Below, in pieces: positions 46,019 to 58,010 of a stretch of 64,000 nucleotides of DNA (within the stretch, counting starts at the first letter, position 1; every line of letters begins with the position of its first letter). The DNA is taken from NCBI RefSeq assembly GCF_009727055.1, contig NW_024065299.1, forward strand, positions 186,001 to 250,000. The letters are read 5' to 3'. The notes beneath the pieces were generated by a model, which saw only the letters and a program-made list of their open reading frames with translations, ran no database searches and was not told the origin of the DNA. The position numbers and the translations under genes are program-made. This stretch comes from Benincasa hispida (Eukaryota > Streptophyta > Magnoliopsida > Cucurbitales > Cucurbitaceae).

Positions 46019-46439
46019 CTGGATTCCTTTCTTCTAACTTTAGCAAAAACTTTGGAATCAGAACATATGATTCGCGTGTATCGCCTTTCAAAGACTTCAT
46101 TACTTGCTCTTTTTCCCTCCATGCTTTATAATAGCTAATAATTACTCCAAATTCCTTACGATCTTTATTTACAATATCACTAGGAGTTAAGGTATGAGAA
46201 GAACTAAATATAAAATTCTTTTTCAAATATTCAGCTATTAAGGAGGAAGCTTGCCTATGAGAAGTTTGAACACTTGTTATACAACAATCATGAATATCAA
46301 TAAACTTTCTAAGCATCCACAAACCACTGCGCTTGTAACGAGATGCTCTCACATAAAAATGTTTTTCATTCAATATTTCACTATAAAAAACAACTATTGG
46401 AATAACAATGTTTTAAAATTCATGCAAAAGTAAAACAAA

Positions 46440-46640
46440 AACTCTTGAATAATAATATCAATAGGTTATGACATCTATCAAAAGCAATATAAATCTATCA
46501 CTATCATTGGTACCAGTCTATAACTAGACATGTCTTTCGACGGATATCAATGAGAAACAATAAACACATAAAAAATAATAGCAGCCACATATATTCTATC
46601 AGTGATAGTCAGAGTCAATGATAGCCAACTGATATCTTTC
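46440..46640. repeat. Second CTATCA/TGATAG cluster
   Basis: Words such as TCTATCAAAAGCAATATAAA, TCTATCACTATCATTGG and TCTATCAGTGATAGTCAGAG are spread over about 200 bp just upstream (sense) of the MULE reading frame. Confidence 0.7.
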
Positions 46641-48000
46641 GATTGATGACAGTAGCTTCTAAACTCTAAGTTAATATAGTGAAAATTGCATAAAATCATA
46701 AATGATAAACAAAAAGATAAGGTAGTCGTAATATCAAACATCAAAATAGATATGTTTCTAGAAATATTATACAATATCAAAGAAAAGAGTAAAGAACACA
46801 AACCTCAAAATAATTAAAGAAAATAGTGAATAATGAAAGCCCTAACTTAATTAATCGATCAAAATTCAAAATATCAAAGAAAAAGTGAACAATGCAATGA
46901 AGAAAGCTTATTCATGAAAGCACAACAAACTTCCTTTACAATCTACTCTATTTAGAGTGAGCTGAAGAAATCATTAGGTTCTTAAGAAAAAGTGAAAGAA
47001 AAGAGTAAATGAGGTGAAGAAATCAAAAAAAAAAAAAAAATGAAAGACAAAATTGAAAAAAAAAAAATAGAACGCTGAAAGAAAATAAACTCACAATCAA
47101 GATGCAATAGAGAAAAGGAAAATGAACTCACGAATTGGAATTGGTCATAGTATCACGGAGAGTCTGAATCAGAGAACTTCACGAATTGGAATTCATCGTA
47201 CTATTTCACATCAAGACTGAAACGAAGACGCCAAACCGTGAAAAGAATGAACACAAAAATGTAAAAAATGAAAGTTAATAAAGGAAAAAAAGAGGGTAAA
47301 TTTGGAATTTTTAAAAAAGTAATAGCTTGACCAGTTAACATTTGCTATATTAATAAATATTTTAAACGTGTAATATATGATAAGTTTTTTCCCCAATTTA
47401 TATTAAAAATAATGTTTCATTACAAATTTATATAAAAAATTTTACATTTATGTCAAATAGTTTGTGGAACTCTAAGAAGTTTTTAATATATTATTAAATT
47501 TTTAATTTTAAGTTTAATAGGTTCTTACACTTTAAAATATGTCCAACAAATCTTTGACCTTTCAATTCTTAGTTTAATATGTCATTTGCTTATTCAACCA
47601 TTTTTATTCATGTTTCTATTATAGAAAAATTGAAAGTTTAACGTCGTATTAGAAAAACAATAAGAGCTTACAAAGCATATAGAAAAAAAAAAAAAAAAAA
47701 ACTAGGAAGTGAGATAAAAATTTTGAGGACAAAAACCTTTGGAGACAAAAGGAAGCCACACAGAGATAAACACTTTGGAAAGGCTTTAGGTAGTGAGAGA
47801 AAAATAGAGGAAAGAGTTATGAAAGAATAGTTTTTGAAACTTTTAGAAAAAATCTTGGTAATGAAAAAAAAAATAATAGATAAGAAATCTTTATGACAGA
47901 GAGTTCTTATTTAAATAAAAAAAAAAAAAAGGGAAAAAAAGCTTTCTATACCATTTAGAAAAACAAAGCTTTGAATGTGAGAAAAAAACAAAGTTAGGAA
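46641..48000. other. AT-rich DNA, probably the far end of the MULE
   Basis: No recognisable gene. TCACGAATTGGAATT occurs twice (about 47129 and 47174). Poly(A) runs at about 47026-47040, 47683-47701 and 47917-47932. No terminal inverted repeat could be paired with the 44-kb side, so MULE limits are unknown. Confidence 0.45.
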
Positions 48001-48005
48001 GTGAG

Positions 48006-48416
48006 TGTTGGAAAAAGATCTCTCACTTCTACCACAAGAAATAAGCAGAAAAATAACAAAGAAATTAAAAGTAAGCAGTAAAATTGAAAATGCAAGAATT
48101 TACGTGAAAAACTCCAACTCGAAGAAAAACCACGAACTATAAAAAATTCTACTATGTGAAAAATTACTACAATCACATAGAGATCTCTCTCCCGACCCCA
48201 ATTAAGATCACTCTCTTCAAAGTTTTTTTCTACTCATACCATTTTTCTTTTTTCCACTCTCAAAGTAGAAAAAGCAAAGAGAGAATTTAATTAGCATACA
48301 TAAGTTTAAAGTTTTTTTTGCTAATTGGGATATCTAAAAACAAATGACATGGGCTCCTTTTATAACTATGGAGCCCATCCCTCCATCAAAATAACTGATG
48401 TGCCAAAAGCTCAACA
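48006..48416 (-). repeat. 3' LTR of the gag-only copia, 411 bp
   Basis: On the plus strand, TGTTGGAAAAAGATC.. to ..AGCTCAACA. Followed by the polypurine complement AATTCCACCTTGGCA (48417-48431). Confidence 0.88.
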
Positions 48417-50060
48417 AATTCCACCTTGGCAAGATGTTTGAAGAATCCACATCATCTAAAAAATCCATTGTCTTCTCCGACAATCATAATTCTTAAGTCA
48501 CATAATTATAAATCACTCAATCGTAAAAGAGTAGACCACTTGGAATACCATCTTCTAAGAATTTTCTTTTTCATCATATGTTGATAAACCTTGTTGAAAT
48601 ATATGATGCAACTTCCGCCTACTTGACTCACCTGAAAGTCTTTCAGCCATCGACATAACTTCCACCACACACCTTGCATAACCACCAAGTTAATGCCTCG
48701 TGTGCAAACCTGTGAAACTGCTAACATCACATCATCTATAATGGTAAAGTGGTCATACCACAAGGATGATTTTTGTTTTCTTCAGAGGGAGCTACTGTGT
48801 CCCCTGGCAAGAAAGGCCGTCCTAGAGTCTTTTGACAAACTTGATCTATTAGGACAATCCTTCTTCATGTATCCAGACTGTCAACATTCTCATCGAATAT
48901 TTTTCTACATGAACTCTTCCTTCTTCCATTTGCTAGCTACCATTATTGAACTTTCTTGTGAACTTCACTCCTTAGTCTTTTTTCCTCTGATAGAAGTTTA
49001 ATAGTAACCTGAGCAAAATCTAAAGTTTCTCTCTCATACATCAAGATTGGTTCCATGTATCCATAAGGAGGAAGTGACCAGATCAATTGGAGTGCCTATC
49101 TTTATCTTCTATCTTCACTCCTATCATCTTCAACTCAGAAGTGATGCCATTGAGAATACCTATACGATTTGTGATTTTCGTACCTTCCATCATTCATTGT
49201 GTGAAACAGCTCCTTCAGGTACAATCGATTTAAGATTTTTTTGTTTGATACATTGCTTCAAGCTTTTCCCAAAGCTCTTTGGTTGTCGAAAGTACATGCA
49301 TATTTGCAAGAACATTTTTAGATAAATTTAGTTTGATTGCACTTGCAGCTCTCAAATCCATCTCCAACCAATCTTCATCACTCATACTAGACTTTTTAGA
49401 ACCTCCGCTGGACTCTTATGGACCACCATCTGATAGCATAAATACTTTATATCTATATTGAATAGATAAACCCTAGAATCATTCATGTTAAATTGTCAAG
49501 AATATATACATACCGGATTCCATTGAAAGATTGATGATGACTAAGTGGCGGCTATTGTCTTCCTCAACCAAAGCTCCAAATGTCCTAAGTGGTATCTCTC
49601 TCTTGATGGGATTCAAGAAAGACTGAGGGCTTATTGCTTTGGTATATCAGGGACCATAGCCTAAGGTCTCTTTATATACTAGTTCAATTAGGGTTTCCAT
49701 TAAACCTTAATTAACTAGGAATGGGCTTCTACCCATTAAGTCCATACTTAATTAGGAATCTAGGGCCTTAATTAATTAGATCACATATGCCCAATCTAAT
49801 AAAATAATCCAATGTGATAAATTATTAATCCACATACATAGCCCATACTTTAATTAAACATATTATTATTTAAATATGTCTAACACCATCACCACTCCAT
49901 TCTTTAGAAGCACCACTGTCTAGTCTTCCCTTCAAATTCTTATATAACCTAGCTTGCATTAGCACATCCTTGACTAGCACTTGCCACAAGCCAAAGTTGA
50001 TCCTTCCATCAAATTTCTCCACATCAAACTTTACTAAACTCATAAAGCTTGGCATATCTA
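48417..50060 (-). pseudogene. gag relic of the non-autonomous copia
   Basis: Copia-type Gag on the minus strand. It begins MSLVKFDVEKFDGRINFGLW QVLVKDVLMQ (start near 50043), is cut by the solo LTR at 49431-49885, and continues LWEKLEAMYQTKKS, IGILNGITSELKMIGVKIED with stops between. A decayed zinc knuckle (GYMKKDCPN near 48855-48880) follows. No protease, integrase or RT. Such elements depend on proteins from a relative. Confidence 0.82.
49431..49885 (-). mobile_element. 455-bp solo LTR inside gag
   Basis: TG..CA ends (plus strand TGATAGCATAAATAC to ..ATGTCTAACA), perfect TSD CCATC (49426-49430, 49886-49890). A TATA box on the minus strand (TATATAAAGAGACC, complement of about 49665-49678) sets the orientation. 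The sense start TGTTAGACATATTTAAATAA is typical of copia LTRs, but the family is not identified. Confidence 0.87.
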
Positions 50061-50210
50061 CTATCTGTTTCTTTTCCTAGCAAATTAGAAAATAGTGAAC
50101 AACTCATACTATTCACAATACTGCAGTTCATTTCAAGAATTTTTTTCTGATATCAAAGATCAGACAATGATGAAACTACATAGCATACTTACAAATTCAA
50201 GAAACTACAA

Positions 50211-50229
50211 TCCTGACTCTTTGATACCA
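50211..50229 (-). other. Primer binding site of the gag-only copia
   Basis: The minus strand reads TGGTATCAAAGAGTC, an initiator-Met-like site with CAAAG in place of CAGAG, two bases from the LTR. Confidence 0.75.
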
Positions 50230-50231
50230 CT

Positions 50232-50657
50232 TGTTGGGAAAAGACCTCCCACTTCTACTATAGGAAATAAGTAGAAAAATAACAAAGAAATTAAAAGTAG
50301 GCAGTAAAACTGAAAACACAAGAATTTATGTAGAAAACTCAAACTCGGAGGAAAACGGCGGACCAGAAAAAATTCTATTATGTGAAAAATTACTACAATC
50401 ACACAGAGATCTCTCTCCAATCACACAGAGATCTCTCCCCGACCCCAACTATAAGACCACTCTCTTTAAAGCTTTAGTCTTACTCACACCCCTTTTATTT
50501 TTCTCACTCTCAAATTAGAAAAAGTAAAAGAAGAAATTTAATTAGCATACATAAACTTAAAGTTTTTTTTGGTTGTTTGAGATGTCTAAAAACAAAAGAG
50601 ACCTTTTTATAATTAAGGAGCCCATCCCCCTCCAACAAAATAACGGATTCAAATGCA
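50232..50657 (-). repeat. 5' LTR of the gag-only copia, 426 bp
   Basis: Partner of 48006-48416. It carries a 21-bp tandem duplication of ATCACACAGAGATCTCTC (about 50397-50438) that the other LTR lacks. Confidence 0.88.
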
Positions 50658-50662
50658 GTGAG

Positions 50663-52270
50663 GAATGTAATTTGTAGAATGAAAAAATGAGAATGACAAA
50701 ATATGAACTTTAAAATAAAACCATTTAAAGATAAAAAGAACGTCTGCGATAAACATTTTTAAGATTTTTTATTTTTTTAGTGTCTTGAATGTGCTTTGAA
50801 TAACCAAGCACACGACCTTCAAAATTGAATTTGTATTCTTTTATGTATTATTTACGAGTTTGATCCTAGAGTTTAGAAGAGTTTGCAATATATAATCCTT
50901 CTACTCGTAAAGATGTTCTTGCAATATATATGTAAGACCTTTCTCTCTAATACTAAACTACTCTCTTCCTCTACACATGGACACAACTAACACGATGTTA
51001 GCAAACCACATAAATCTTTATATCAATTTCTTTACCATTTACATTTTTTCTTGCCTTATTTGATTATCAATTTCATAACAAAACATCAAAAATGGGTTTT
51101 CAAAATAGATTTTGAAAATTTTGAGGAAAAATCTTGGAAGAATATATGAAAATGTGAGAAATAAAAAATTTCAAGATAAAATTCAACAAATATAAAAAGA
51201 AATTACAAAGCAATTATAAGAAATTAAGAGAAACATATTTAGAAAAGTTTTTTCAAATTTTAAGAAAAAACCATGAAAAATGATAGTTAAAACCTCATAT
51301 CTTCGTAAAGGTAAATCTTCATATTATTATCACACTATATATGTAAATGTATATTTGTTAATTATCAAAATCCAGTGAAGACAAACTGAGAATACAGATG
51401 AAACAAAGTATGTCTTAGGCACATGTTTTGTCAAAATTGCGATTAAATTTAGAGTTTACCAAAGCTCAAAACCTACTATATACTAAAGTTTCTCTAAATA
51501 AAAATTCAATTGTAGGTCGTGAACATGAACATAGTTAAGGTATTTTTGCTCTCTTTTTCTTAAGCTTTGAGGTACAAATCTTTACCATCCACACGTTTAT
51601 AGCACAAAAAAGACAAAAGATTAAGCCGTTGAGTTGAATTTTCATTTAAAAAAAATCATAAAATTGAGTAAATAAATCAAATTTATAACCTTCCATGACA
51701 ACTATTTCATGTGTCAGACTTTGTAAGAATTTTGAAGTTGTCTTCTTCAACGGTCTTCAAATGGGTGAGAAGTATTTTTTGTTAAAAAAAATAATAATAA
51801 CTATGGAGACGAAATCTTGGCCAATTAAATTTTTTCACATCATCACAAAGTCAATTGTATCAAATTTATGGCAATTAAGAATTGATGTCCCTAAATTACA
51901 ATATGAAGACGAGTAAATAATCACAAACTAAACAATGTCACATGTCTTCTTTTTGGCCATTTGATCACAACGATAGACTGATCAAATTCAACGGTTAAGT
52001 TTAACTACCATCAATAAATTTAGAAGTTTATTGGGTCTGGAAACATAAATTAGATCGAGCTGAGTAATTAAAATCATTCGGGTCCAAAGTTAAGCCCAAT
52101 TCAAGTTCATAATGGAAATTTGGGTCAAAGATAAAACGGGGTCCAAGCCCAACTTTTCAGGTCCAAGCCTAATCTTTGGTCCCAAAAGTAACTTGGCCTA
52201 ACCCCATGTAAGGCCCATGGAAAATCTCTATAATTAGAGTCGTTACCCTTCATTTTAAGGAATATTTGAA
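50663..52270. other. AT-rich intergenic DNA
   Basis: No recognisable gene or repeat. A 73-codon plus-strand ORF at 51695-51916 has no identifiable similarity and no visible promoter. GGTCCAAGCCCAA words repeat at 52135-52185. Confidence 0.5.
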
Positions 52271-53345
52271 TAAGTGAAGGTTGAAACGCTTATTACTAGA
52301 GACATGCAATTAATTTTACCTAACCGAATTATTTGGACAACCAGTTAATCCGCCCTGATCAACTAGTTAGACCAATATAAATCGATGAACAACATACAAA
52401 TTTAAATTGACCTAAATGTAATAAGTAGTAAGGCAAAGTTAGCTTGAACATTTAACAAGGAACAACTTTAATTAAACATTCGGTTGATTTGATCCTAAGT
52501 TGGTTAGAACAATGCTCATCTAGGTGATTGCAAGCTACCCTGACCTATTACTTCTAATAGATTAACAAAAGATTACATGTCACATATCCAATTCCAATAC
52601 AAAAACAATAATTACTACATTCCCAAACGTCCAATGAAATAATCATAAGCATTCAAAACAGAATCGAATTTGAAAACAAAAATGCTAGTTCAAAATCTCA
52701 CAAATACATCAAATAGGTGAAAAATCCTAAATACCCAAGCACAATCGAGTACCTTTGCCTATAATCGACATGGAAAACGCCAAGGTATTGTCTTTATATA
52801 TTCCCAAACTAAAAATAGAATAAAAGTGGAGAGAAGTCGAAATAGGGGTCGGATGGAATTGTCAGAAATCGTGATCTTGACCTACGCGGCTAAACAACAA
52901 TTTTATAGTTGTAGCCGCAGCATTGCAATGCTGGATACAGCATTACAACGTTCTCATTTGTAGCGTCGCACCTTTGAAGTTCACAGTGTCGCAAAGTTGA
53001 TGACAACATTGCAACACTGGTCTGCATCCTCAGCATTGCCTTTGAGTGTAAGGCAAGTGTCGTGACGTTGCCCTACATGCACATGTTTTACCTTCTAGCG
53101 TAGCAAGCAAGCGTAACAATAGGGTTGCAACGCTGCGACACAAGGGCAATTTTGTCATTTTTTCATCCTTTGAAGTCCAGATGCTCAAATTACATCCAAT
53201 TTACTTCGAATTAACCTCGTTCAAATTCAAATACTCGATTCTACCTCTTGAGTGCTCGATATCTACAAACTAGAAAAATAAACACATAAATCATAGGACA
53301 ATCTCGAATTAAGTGGATCCAGATAGCACAATTTTAGTGTTATCA
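52271..53345 (-). repeat. Unclassified repeat with GCATTGCAACGCTG-like words
   Basis: The interval 52880-53145 is much richer in GC than its surroundings. It repeats variants of GCATTGCAACGCTG and GTGTCGCAACG at least six times. The minus strand beginning TGATAACACTAAAATTGTGC at about 53343 could be an LTR start. No second terminus or TSD was found. Confidence 0.4.
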
Positions 53346-53440
53346 GATATATATTTATATTTTTAGTAAATATAGTTATATTTATATTTATATTTATATT
53401 TATAGTAAATGTATCTATATTTATATCTATAAACAAGGAT
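53346..53440. repeat. TATATT low-complexity tract
   Basis: Loose repeats of TATATTTATATTTATA between about 53348 and 53436. Confidence 0.8.
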
Positions 53441-53806
53441 TTCTAAACAAAATATTTTAAGACTATTTTACCCTTTTAAACTTTTAGTGGATTCTAAATA
53501 AACCTTTATTCAAGATAATTATATTCTTTGTCCCTTTACTCGAATGTATTATTAATAAACAACGATTTTTTTTGTGTGTGTATGCAATATTAAATTGTCT
53601 ATAACAGACAAACCATAATTCGTGTTAATTGCATCAACAATTTTCAATTTATTTATTATTGTCATTATTATTACGTTGATTTAATAATTAAGATTACAGT
53701 TCAATTAGTTTAATTGCTATTAGTTCAAATATTAATTTTAACCCAAAAAAAACTAAATAAAAAATTATATAATTAAGAAAAATTATTTTAAATGATAAAA
53801 CGGCCG

Positions 53807-53952
53807 AAAATATTTACAAATATTAACAAAATATCACAATTTATGTGATAGATCACGATAGACTACTATCTGTATCTATCATCATACAAATAGATACAAA
53901 TTGTAGTCTATTAGATAATTACATTTTGTTATATTTGTAAATATTTTGATGT
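53807..53952. mobile_element. MITE with ~30-bp inverted ends
   Basis: Left end AAAATATTTACAAATATTAA and the complement of the right end AAAATATTTACAAATATAAC are almost identical. The core contains TGATAGATCACGATAGAC and CTATCTGTATCTATC, linking it to the CTATCA family at 43 and 45-46 kb. A Mutator-type origin is inferred; no TSD was found. Confidence 0.72.
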
Positions 53953-53967
53953 ATTTACCTATTGAAA

Positions 53968-54006
53968 ACGCACACGCACACGTGCGCGTGCGCGCACGCA
54001 CGCACA
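53968..54006. repeat. 39-bp alternating purine-pyrimidine tract
   Basis: Strict alternation of purine and pyrimidine for 39 bases, mostly CA, CG and TG steps. It is a strong candidate for Z-DNA and sits directly beside the MITE at 53807. Confidence 0.85.
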
Positions 54007-54218
54007 GAAATTGAAGGTAAACAAAATATAACTTGATAAGTTTAAAAATAAAAGTTTATTTATTTTTTTCTCTTCCTAAATACCCAATTGGAATGAGATA
54101 CATTAACATACGTGAGGTATATTTTTTATATAATAAGTTTTTAAAAATACCAATTTCAAAAAATCAAATACAACTTGTTTCGAAAAATTAGTTTCACAAA
54201 TAAATATCACACGCAGAC

Positions 54219-54244
54219 ACGTATACACGCACATGCACACATTA
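54219..54244. repeat. Second alternating tract, 26 bp
   Basis: CA/TG-type alternation around CACGTATACACGCACATG, 213 bp after the end of the first tract. Confidence 0.75.
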
Positions 54245-54627
54245 TAGCATAAATTAAATAAATAGAAATATGTTATTAAAAATAAATTATTATTTGAAAT
54301 TTAATTAATAGTTAAATTTACTAATTTGCTTTAAAATAATTAGTTAAAAGATATAACTAAATAAATAAAAATAATAAAAGTTTTCATCAAATTTAAGGTG
54401 TAACGACATTTGATCAAATACAAAAATCTAGAAACTCAACTAAAAAACACATTCTTTATTAGGAAAAATTATTATAATTAACATTTCACCTTATCAAATT
54501 TTAAATTTAAGTGATTTCACTTTATAAGCACATGCATTACGAAAAAAAAATATTAAAAAAAATACTATATTGGTTCTGTGTTTTATTAAAAACAGTTATT
54601 TGTGATATAATCATTAATAAATTTTTT

Positions 54628-55193
54628 ATTTAAATACTATTTTAGTCCCTAAACTTGAATCATTTTCTATTTTAGTTCCTAAACTTTCAAAACATTCGTT
54701 TTAGTCTTTAAACTTTTACAAGATGATTATTTTAGTCTCTATTATTAAAATTATGTTAACTTTTCAACAAAAATGTGAAGGAGAATGTATTTTTGGATGA
54801 CTAGGCTGTAGTTGTATATTGAGCAAGATGAAGATGAAGATGAAGTAAAATGCCAACAATCTACACACCAAAATACTAATCGACCAAAATTTTTAACTAA
54901 AAATGTCTTTTAAATTCTCCTACTTTACCACCTTCAAAATTGAAACTTTAGATTTGTTTTAGCTTAGCTAACTTATATGGTAGCCTAGTCATCAAAAAAT
55001 ACAAGTCACCTTGATATTTTGTTAAAAGGTTAACAAAATCTTAATATATTAGGACTAAGATAAGCATCTTTTAAAAGTTTAGGGACCAAAATAATACAAT
55101 TTTCAAAGTTTAGGGACTAAAACGAACATTTTTAAAGATTTACGAATCGAAATAGAACATTATTCAAAGTTTTAGGACCAAAATAAGATTTAA
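54628..55193. mobile_element. Foldback element with TTTAGTCCCTAAACTT arms
   Basis: Left arm 54628-54768 and right arm 55019-55193 are inverted copies. Each contains three or four spaced units of TTTTAGTCCCTAAACTTT, a word widespread in plant genomes. The loop is about 250 bp and non-coding. Confidence 0.82.
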
Positions 55194-55938
55194 ACTTAAA
55201 TTTTTTTATTGAAAAAAAAATAATCCAAATTAGAATTTCAATAGATACACTTAAAATTATATGTCAAATTAATAGCAACCAAAAAAGAACTAAGTATTTG
55301 GCAAGGGTCAGTCTCAGCCCAGTTTGAGACTGAGGTTGCCAGCTTAAGCCAGGCCCAAGTCAACCCATTTCTTAGGCCAATTTTGATCGTCAGTTGTCAC
55401 TTTCAGCCTGGGTCATGCTTCTTCTTGATTTTGTCAATTCTAAATGTCAATTATATCATTCGGTCTAAAATCATCTATATCAATAATAACATTATTGCAG
55501 GGAGGTCCATTAATTCTTTGAATGAAAATTGTGGACACTTTAAAATTATTTTAAGGAAAAATTGCATATACCACTCATGAACTATGAGGTTGGCTATAAT
55601 CACACTACTCATGAATTTTCAATTTGATCGATTACTCCCTTGTAGTTTCTTAAAGGCTGCAATCAACTCCTTTTGTTAAATTAAATTTTATTTGTGCATA
55701 ACTCACACACGAATGAAGAGCACAAACTTATCAAAGAAAGAAAAAAAAGAATCTTCGAGAGGAAGATTTGCATCTATTAATTTTATTTTATGTCTCATTA
55801 ATTTTATTCATTTTTTATGTCCATCTTCTTACATAGAAGCATTCAACGTGAACATAACTCAACAGTAATTAACATGTATTATCTCTCTTCAAATTAGATG
55901 TTCAAATACTTATACATTTACTTGTTGTACAAAATTTT
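55194..55938. other. AT-rich intergenic DNA with a short repeat
   Basis: 55555-55680 contains ACCACTCATGAACTATGAGG followed by CACTACTCATGAATTTTC, a loose direct repeat. No gene recognised. Confidence 0.45.
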
Positions 55939-56510
55939 TGTTGGGTTGTATGTCTTAAAACTTGCAGTTTGTAATGTCAAACATATTCTATTATCAATAA
56001 AGATGTTATTGACATTTATTCAATAAAATTGTTGTTGAATATGTAAATTGCGCTTGTAAAGACTAAATCCAATAAACTAAGATCCATGGCTATTAAATGA
56101 ATACTTGGGTTTTTATGTGGAGACATAAAGATGAATCAAGTTCGAGTAAATAGCTGAAACGGTCTATAGTATATAAGGTCGAGTACCTTATTTTGGTAAC
56201 ACTATAGGATGCGATCCACTTTGTATTTAGTACAAACAATTTGATCCTGAATCGTTCATGTGGAGACATGTGAGTGGAGGCGTCTTATGCAAAGAGTTTG
56301 TATAAGATCAAGACCAAGAAATAAGTCACTCTTACTCTATAACGTTTACTATTTAAGACTGAATATTTCAAATCAATAACCTAGGTAACTCGGCCTTAAT
56401 CCTAAGCTTACTACGAACTTTTGTTTATTAAAGATTATCCTTAGATTTTCATTGGTGAGGGTTGGCACAATAGTGCCGGCTCAATAAGCCACCCATTTCA
56501 GGGATAAGAC
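55939..56510 (+). repeat. 5' part of a family B LTR, interrupted
   Basis: Plus-strand LTR starting TGTTGGGTTGTATG, collinear with the first roughly 560 bp of 27893-29796. It stops at AAGAC (56506-56510), directly followed by the TGAAGG end of a minus-strand copia. Its other part should lie beyond the window. Confidence 0.8.
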
Positions 56511-57225
56511 TGAAGGAATGAAATATCATGCAACGGAAGACTACAGAATCAATAAGCACTTAAGCTACATTTAATTTGAGTTTTAAGCATATTGGTCATA
56601 TGATATTCAAAAAGTGGGTTTGAATCACATATTACCTTTGAAGATTCCTCCACGAATTCAATTGAAAAATACCAAGATAGAACTTGAATCATCGAGAGGA
56701 CTACCACCAAGATCTTCTCTACTATGCTCAAGCTGGAATGTGAGGTGGAAACACTTAAACAAGTTGAATTGATGAAGAACGAGAGTAGGGTTTTCAGGTT
56801 ATCAATTCAGAAAATATATTTAAGCAATCTCTTTGATCTTCATGCATGGAGCTTCAATCTATAGGTAAATAACATGCAAATGTATAAGGTTGCATGGTGG
56901 GCAGCTCCAGCTTGAAGATAATCACAAAAATCAATTGGAGTTTGATAATATTCCATCAAACATGTTAGTGGGTTTTTCCTAAAATTGAAAAATCCCATTA
57001 ACCTAAAATGATTTCAAAAAATCATTTTATCTAAATTAATTTTATAATATTAATTTAAAATAATTAATTTAAATAAAACTAATTTTAATTGATTTTTTAA
57101 TAATATTAATTTAATATCTAAATATTAAATTAATAAAATATTAATATCACCAATGAATGAAGTTTATATTTAAATCATAATTTAAATATTAATTGATTTT
57201 TTAATTCCGTTTAATTTCATTTAAA
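56511..57225 (-). repeat. Internally truncated 3' LTR of element 6
   Basis: Resembles the sense 3' end of family B LTRs (CTTCCGTTGCATG..). The 5' half of the LTR, polypurine tract and UTR are deleted, so the LTR is joined directly to pol at about 57226. The last pol codons read into LTR sequence. Confidence 0.75.
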
Positions 57226-57640
57226 TGGCCCTCGAACACTTTAGCCAAGAGGACCTTCGTAAATGGATCAGCAAGGTTGTCATTAGAGGTTATCTTCATG
57301 ACGATCACCTCTCTCCAAAGTACTATCTCTCTAATGAGATGGTACTTTCTTTCAATATGTTTTCCACGTTTGTGACTCCTTGGCTCTTCCGAGTTGGCAA
57401 CAAAACAACTATTGTCACAATACAGTGTGATAGGTAGGTGTTTATTTGGAACTACTTCCAAATTTGCCAAGAATTTGCATAGCCAAACTGCTTTTTTAGC
57501 GGCTTCACATGCGACTACGTATTCTGCTTCAATTGTGGAGTTAGTAATACAACTCTGCTTAATGCATCTCAAAACTATAGCTCCTCTGTTGAGAGTGAAA
57601 ACTGATCCTGAAGTAGATTTCCTTAAATCCACATCTGTCT
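57226..57640 (-). pseudogene. RNase H of element 6
   Basis: One open frame (57201-57632) with RKSTSGSVFTLNRGAIVLRC, TIEAEYVVACEAAKKAVWLC, LPITLYCDNSCFVANSEEPR, SHKRGKHIERKYHLIREIV and NLADPFTKVLLAKVFEGHL. The catalytic Glu (EAEY) and Asp (YCDN) are in place. Only the junction with the truncated LTR alters its end. Confidence 0.9.
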
Positions 57641-58010
57641 AGAAATCAGAATCAGTGTATCCAATAAGGATCAAGTCCTTAGGTCCATACACAAGTATAT
57701 AGTCCCTCGTTCTCCTTAGATACTTGAGGATGTTTTTTGACAGCAGTCCAATGACTGTGTCCTAGATTGGATTGGAATCTGCTGACGATTCCAACTGCAA
57801 AGCATATGTCAGGACGTGTACATAGCATTGCGTACATCAAACTCCAACCTGCAGATGCATATGACATTCTTGTCACTCAACATCTTGGGGTGTCTTAGGA
57901 ACCTGTTGCTTTGAAAAATGAATTCCGTGTCTAAAAGGTAACATACCTCTTTTGGAATTTTGCATATTATATTTTGACAATATCTTGTCAATATAAGATG
58001 CCTGAGATAG

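Larger units (their letters stand above)
45060..46373 (-). pseudogene. MuDR-type (MULE) transposase pseudogene
   Basis: Minus-strand transposase relic. Exon 1 (46019-46373 or longer) has KRSGLWMLRKFIDIHDCCIT and SSLIAEYLKKNFIF, the N-terminal FAR1/MuDR-like region. Exon 2 (from 45760 down) starts ADINRHFKYCYMAIGASIDG and continues WKHCRPNISVDGTFLKCKYA, SIAFSIVDSGNDASWRWVFE and FGEREGLIIIFD, the DDE-type MULE transposase core. A stop at about 45478 (FD-stop-HL, where Arg is expected) and a nearby one-base frameshift break it. Beyond these, SIPKGVINVFPTVEYCVC and SLIDDIYYSCVKAY are still readable to about 45300. A 21-bp tandem duplication follows (45198-45240). Confidence 0.88.
48006..50657 (-). 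mobile_element. Non-autonomous copia with gag only
   Basis: LTRs 48006-48416 and 50232-50657 with perfect TSD GTGAG (48001-48005, 50658-50662). A primer site lies at the right and a polypurine tract at the left, so it is on the minus strand. The 1.8-kb interior holds a gag relic and nothing of Pol. A 455-bp solo LTR sits inside gag. Without it, the element is about 2.19 kb. Confidence 0.9.
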
